Shown here: piece after piece, positions 7,998 to 13,638 of the stretch | Numbering within the stretch: the stretch's first letter is position 1 | Layout: each line of letters begins with the position of its first letter | Origin: an uncultured Lysobacteraceae bacterium | GTDB lineage: Bacteria; Pseudomonadota; Gammaproteobacteria; Xanthomonadales; Rhodanobacteraceae | Length of the DNA stretch: 13,638 nucleotides | Assembly: GCA_946482585.1 (NCBI GenBank) | Contig: CAMLSI010000086.1 | Span: 1-13,638 of the forward strand | Direction: 5' to 3' | Position numbers and translations under genes: made by a program | Notes under the pieces: generated by a model | What the model saw: the letters and a program-made list of their open reading frames with translations, nothing else | Database searches by the model: none | Told to the model about the DNA's origin: nothing

Positions 7998-8498
7998 TTA
8001 GCCGGGCCGGCCCAGCGCGGCGAGACGGCGCAGGATGGCCTGCACCATGTCGCGCTGCAGCTGCTTCTTCAGTTCGTCTTCCTGCGCGGCCACGCCGACG
8101 GCCTGGGTCTCGTCGAAGGTGTAGTCGCGCGAGAGTTCGATGATCTGGCGCGGCAGCACGACCGCACCGTTCGCGTCGACGGCTTCGACCTCGACCTTGT
8201 AGCGCATCGTGTACTCGCGCACGCGTGCGGTCGCACCGACCGACAAGGCTTCCGGCCCCAGCGAGCTGACCGGAATGCGCAGCGCGGCGATGCCGGGACC
8301 GGCCGCGGTTTCGATCGTCGCGCCAGCGCGCTCGAGCGCATCGGGCAGATCGCGCACGAGCAGGCTGCCCGGATCGGCGATCTCCAGACGCAGCCGTTTC
8401 AGGCTGTCCGGCAGTTGCGCCTGTTCGCGCAGGTGAAAGCCGCAACCGGCCAGCGCCAGTACCGCAGCCACGAGAATTGCCCGCCAGATGATCCGCAT
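7998..8498 (-). CDS. lptE: LPS-assembly lipoprotein LptE
   Basis: This 166-residue protein begins with a lipoprotein signal peptide, MRIIWRAILVAAVLALAGC, with lipobox LAGC and the lipidated cysteine at position 19. GFHLR follows at once, as in other LptE (RlpB) proteins. LptE sits inside the LptD barrel in the outer membrane and helps insert lipopolysaccharide into the outer leaflet. Other family-like parts are the Tyr-rich strands EYTMRYKVEVEAVD and LSRDYTFDE, and a C-terminal helix with ELKKQLQRDMVQAILRRL. The ATG is one base after the leuS TGA (TGA-C-ATG), so translation is almost certainly coupled to leuS. The ribosome binding site is weak. The leuS-lptE-holA arrangement supports the call. 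Confidence 0.96.
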   Translation of the reverse strand: MRIIWRAILVAAVLALAGCGFHLREQAQLPDSLKRLRLEIADPGSLLVRDLPDALERAGATIETAAGPGIAALRIPVSSLGPEALSVGATARVREYTMRYKVEVEAVDANGAVVLPRQIIELSRDYTFDETQAVGVAAQEDELKKQLQRDMVQAILRRLAALGRPG

Positions 8499-8499
8499 G

Positions 8500-11364
<2,865 letters not shown>

Positions 11365-11365
11365 C

Positions 11366-11371
11366 TATGAT
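11366..11371 (+). promoter_or_regulatory. Possible -10 element for the amidohydrolase gene
   Basis: TATGAT matches five of six bases of the sigma70 -10 consensus, 33 bases before the ATG at 11405. No recognisable -35 hexamer lies 16 to 18 bases upstream, so activation or another sigma factor would be needed if it is real. Confidence 0.25.
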
Positions 11372-11404
11372 CGGGCATTCGTGTCCTTCGCCGGGAAACT
11401 CCTC

Positions 11405-12706
11405 ATGCGTCCGCTGACTCGCCATGTCCTCTGCCTCGCTCTCGTCGCGTCCCTGCCCGCCGCTGCCGCCGACAATGTCACCGCACTGCATTGCCCGGCG
11501 CTCGTCGACACGGCAGCCGGCAAGCTGCTGAGTGCGTCGACGGTCGTCATCGAAGGCAACCGCATACGCGAGGTGAGCGCGGGCACGACCGCACCCGCCG
11601 GCGCGCGCGTGATCGACCTGCCGGCCGGCAGCACCTGCCTTCCCGGTCTCATGGACATGCACACGCACCTGACCTCGGAGACCAGCCGCGATTCGTATTC
11701 CGAAGGCTTCCGTCTCAACGACGCCGACATCGCGTTCAAGGGCGCGGTGTTCGCCGAACGCACCCTGATGGCCGGCTTCACGACCGTGCGCGACCTCGGC
11801 GAGCGCGGCGTCGGCGTTTCGGTGTCGCTGCGCAACGCGGTCAACCAGGGCATGCTCAAGGGACCGCGCATCTTCACCGCGGGCAAGTCCATCGCCTCCA
11901 CGGGCGGCCATGCCGATCCGAGCAACGGCGCACGCCGCGGACTGCTGCCGGACCCGGGCCCCGAGGACGGCGTCGTCAACAACATCGACGACGCGCGCAA
12001 GGCCGTGCGCCAGCACTACAAGGACAGCGCCGATCTGATCAAGATCACCGCGACCGGCGGCGTGCTGTCGTACGCGAAGAGCGGCGACAACCCCCAGTTC
12101 ACGGTCGAGGAAGTCAAGGCCATCGTCGACACGGCGAAGGACTACGGCTTCACCGTCGCCGCGCACGCGCACGGCAAGGAAGGCATGCGCCGCGCCATCC
12201 TCGGCGGCGTCACGTCGATCGAACACGGCACGCAGATGGACGAGGACTTGTTTCCGCTGATGAAGAAGCACGGCACCTGGTACGTGCCGACCATCATCGC
12301 GGGCACGTTCGTCTCGGAAAAAGCCACGGCGGAGCCGAACTACTACCCCGAGATCGTGCGGCCCAAGGCGCTGGCGATCGGCCCCAAGATCAAGGGCACG
12401 GCCGGCGCCGCGTACAAGGCCGGCATCAAGATCGCGTTCGGCACCGACGCCGGCGTCTATCCGCACGGACAGAACGCGCGCGAATTCGAACTCATGGTCG
12501 ACGCGGGCATGCCGCCGATGTTCACGCTGCAGGCGGCGACCACGCGCGCGGCCGAATTGCTCGGCATGAGCGACGACCTGGGCACCCTCTCCGCCGGCAA
12601 GTTCGCCGACGTCGTTGCGGTGCCGGGCAATCCGCTCGAGGACATCGGCCTCATGAAGAAGGTCAGCTTCGTGATGAAGGACGGCGTGGTCTATCGCTCG
12701 CCGTAA
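11405..12706 (+). CDS. Exported metal-dependent amidohydrolase (Xaa-Pro/Xaa-Arg dipeptidase-like, imidazolonepropionase-related)
   Basis: From ATG 11405 this is 433 residues. It starts with a signal peptide: R2 and R6, the hydrophobic stretch VLCLALVASL, and an AAAAD cleavage region near residue 22. The mature protein has the amidohydrolase-superfamily set: HTH (H86, H88) after MDM, K213 in IKITATGG, HAH (H254, H256), EHGT (H274) and GTDAG (D348). K213 sits where the carboxylated lysine bridging two metals is found in the bacterial dipeptidase subgroup typified by Caulobacter Cc2672. That suggests a periplasmic or secreted dipeptidase, but I cannot tell the substrate; other hydrolysed amides or lactams are possible. 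An alternative GTG at 11381 adds eight residues. It is divergent from leuS and stands alone, with no related neighbour. Codon use matches its surroundings. Confidence 0.88.
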   Translation: MRPLTRHVLCLALVASLPAAAADNVTALHCPALVDTAAGKLLSASTVVIEGNRIREVSAGTTAPAGARVIDLPAGSTCLPGLMDMHTHLTSETSRDSYSEGFRLNDADIAFKGAVFAERTLMAGFTTVRDLGERGVGVSVSLRNAVNQGMLKGPRIFTAGKSIASTGGHADPSNGARRGLLPDPGPEDGVVNNIDDARKAVRQHYKDSADLIKITATGGVLSYAKSGDNPQFTVEEVKAIVDTAKDYGFTVAAHAHGKEGMRRAILGGVTSIEHGTQMDEDLFPLMKKHGTWYVPTIIAGTFVSEKATAEPNYYPEIVRPKALAIGPKIKGTAGAAYKAGIKIAFGTDAGVYPHGQNAREFELMVDAGMPPMFTLQAATTRAAELLGMSDDLGTLSAGKFADVVAVPGNPLEDIGLMKKVSFVMKDGVVYRSP

Positions 12707-12737
12707 GGCCGTTCCGCGCACGGGTCCGGCGATGCGG

Positions 12738-12763
12738 CCGGGCGTGCCGGCGGCGGCGCCCGG
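12738..12763 (+). terminator. Weak hairpin after the amidohydrolase gene
   Basis: CCGGGCG and CGCCCGG form a perfect 7-bp stem around a 12-base loop, 31 bases after the stop codon. No T-run follows, so it does not meet the usual definition of an intrinsic terminator. It might still slow polymerase or protect the mRNA end. In DNA this GC-rich, chance is a real alternative. Confidence 0.25.
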
Positions 12764-12782
12764 ACTGACGCCGAACTCGCCC

Positions 12783-12811
12783 TTGATCGCTTACCCTCGC
12801 GCACCTACATC
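12783..12811 (+). promoter_or_regulatory. Possible promoter for the cnoX-like gene
   Basis: TTGATC (12783-12788, four of six) and TACATC (12806-12811, three of six) are 17 bases apart in the 130-base gap before the thioredoxin-like gene. The predicted leader is about 20 bases and contains the strong ribosome binding site. The match is modest. Confidence 0.3.
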
Positions 12812-12824
12812 GCGACGATCTTTC

Positions 12825-12830
12825 AAGGAG
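12825..12830 (+). promoter_or_regulatory. Strong ribosome binding site of the cnoX-like gene
   Basis: AAGGAG lies six bases before the ATG at 12837 and decides the start. It is the strongest Shine-Dalgarno match in the window, which suggests high expression. Confidence 0.8.
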
Positions 12831-12836
12831 CCCGCC

Positions 12837-13638
12837 ATGGCCGAGTCCGCCCACGTCTTCGACGCCACCCAAGCCAATTTCGAGAACGAGGTCATCAAGG
12901 CCTCGCTGCAGACCCCCGTGCTGGTCGATTTCTGGGCCGACTGGTGCGCGCCCTGCCGCCAGCTCAAGCCCGTGCTCGAGAAACTCGCCGACGACTACGC
13001 CGGCGCGTTCCGTCTCGCGAAGGTCGACACCGAAGCCGAGATGCAGCTCGCCGCGATCTTCGGGATCCGCTCGCTGCCGACCGTCGTGCTGCTGAAAGAC
13101 GGGCAGATGATCGACGGCTTCATGGGCGCGCTGCCCGAATCCGCCGTCCGCGAATTCCTGACCAAGCACGGCATCGCACCGGGGACCGCGCCCGCGGAAC
13201 CCGAAGACCTCCATGCCGACGAGACACCGATCGACGCGATCAACCGGCTGCAGCAGGAAATCGCGGCGAGTCCCGACAAGCCCGAACTGAAGCTCGATCT
13301 CGCACTCGCGCTGATGCAGTCCGGCAACGCCGACGCCGCCGAAACCGAACTCGATGCACTGCCGCCGAAATTCGCGACCGACGACAAGGCCAAGCGGCTG
13401 CGCGGACAGCTCGACTTCGCGCGCGCCCTCGACGGCGCGCCGTCGCTGGCCGAACTCGTCGGCCGCATCGAACGTGACCCGGACGACCTCGCCGCGCGCG
13501 ACCTGCTCGGCATCCGACTGCTGATCGCCGGCGAGACCGCGGCCGGTCTCGAGCAATTCCTGCACGTGCTCAAGACCCAGCGCGACTGGCAGGACGGACA
13601 GGCGAAGAAACGACTGATCGCCGCCTTCAACATCGTCG
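12837..13638 (+). CDS. cnoX: CnoX/YbbN-type thioredoxin-TPR chaperone, 3' end cut by window edge
   Basis: The frame is open from ATG 12837 to the window edge, giving 267 codons; relatives have about 285 residues, so only the last few are missing. Residues 1-110 are a thioredoxin domain with DFWADWCAPC (C37, C40) and the cis-proline region SLPT (P81). After an acidic linker (about 120-135), the rest is helical, TPR-like: LDLALALMQSGNADAAETEL, then ARDLLGIRLL and DWQDGQAKKRLIAAF, as in the C-terminal region of CnoX/YbbN. E. coli CnoX binds unfolded clients, protects them from over-oxidation and passes them to GroEL. E. coli CnoX has SQHC at the active site and lacks disulfide-reducing activity. 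The WCAPC here suggests a redox-active form. No signal peptide is present, so it is cytoplasmic. It stands downstream of the amidohydrolase with its own promoter candidate. Confidence 0.93.
   Translation, partial: MAESAHVFDATQANFENEVIKASLQTPVLVDFWADWCAPCRQLKPVLEKLADDYAGAFRLAKVDTEAEMQLAAIFGIRSLPTVVLLKDGQMIDGFMGALPESAVREFLTKHGIAPGTAPAEPEDLHADETPIDAINRLQQEIAASPDKPELKLDLALALMQSGNADAAETELDALPPKFATDDKAKRLRGQLDFARALDGAPSLAELVGRIERDPDDLAARDLLGIRLLIAGETAAGLEQFLHVLKTQRDWQDGQAKKRLIAAFNIV

Noticed and set aside
12663..13565. A 300-codon minus-strand frame opposite the cnoX-like gene
   Set aside because: The plus strand has a strong ribosome binding site, a thioredoxin WCAPC site and a TPR-like domain. 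The minus-strand product has no such support.

Overview
The window is dense, GC-rich bacterial housekeeping DNA. Eleven protein-coding genes fill almost all of it, and the largest non-coding gap is about 170 bases. Gene order and protein sequences point to a gammaproteobacterium, probably near the Xanthomonadales or a neighbouring high-GC lineage. That placement is an inference from the combined order leuS-lptE-holA-nadD-rsfS-rlmH-maf-rng-yhdP, not from a marker tree. I saw no tRNA or rRNA gene, insertion sequence, CRISPR array, phage gene or attachment site.

Layout: nine genes run on the minus strand from about 11232 down to 1, in transcription order leuS, lptE, holA, nadD, rsfS, rlmH, maf, rng and yhdP. 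The yhdP gene runs off the left edge. Most junctions are 1 to 35 bases long, which suggests one long operon with internal promoters. The best internal promoter candidates lie before rng (4378-4407) and before rsfS (6235-6262). Two plus-strand genes fill the right end: an exported metal-dependent amidohydrolase (11405-12706) and a CnoX/YbbN-type thioredoxin-TPR protein (12837 onward, cut by the right edge).

The minus-strand block links translation (LeuRS; RsfS and RlmH acting on the ribosome), RNA maturation (RNase G), outer-membrane biogenesis (LptE for LPS, YhdP for phospholipid traffic), replication (HolA), NAD synthesis (NadD) and nucleotide-pool sanitation (Maf). In E. coli this set is split between the leuS-lptE-holA-nadD and rsfS-rlmH neighbourhood and the mreBCD-yhdE-rng-yhdP neighbourhood; here they are joined.

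No clearly new multi-gene system is present. The points most worth a second look are: RsfS with a roughly 108-residue Lys/Ala/Pro-rich histone-H1-like N-terminal tail, apparently started from TTG behind its own promoter; an insertion of about 43 residues in the LeuRS editing domain; an AT-richer patch in leuS holding a perfect 8-bp inverted repeat with DnaA-box-like arms; and a CnoX relative with an intact WCAPC redox site. Very long open frames lie antisense to leuS, rng and yhdP; I read these as high-GC artefacts.
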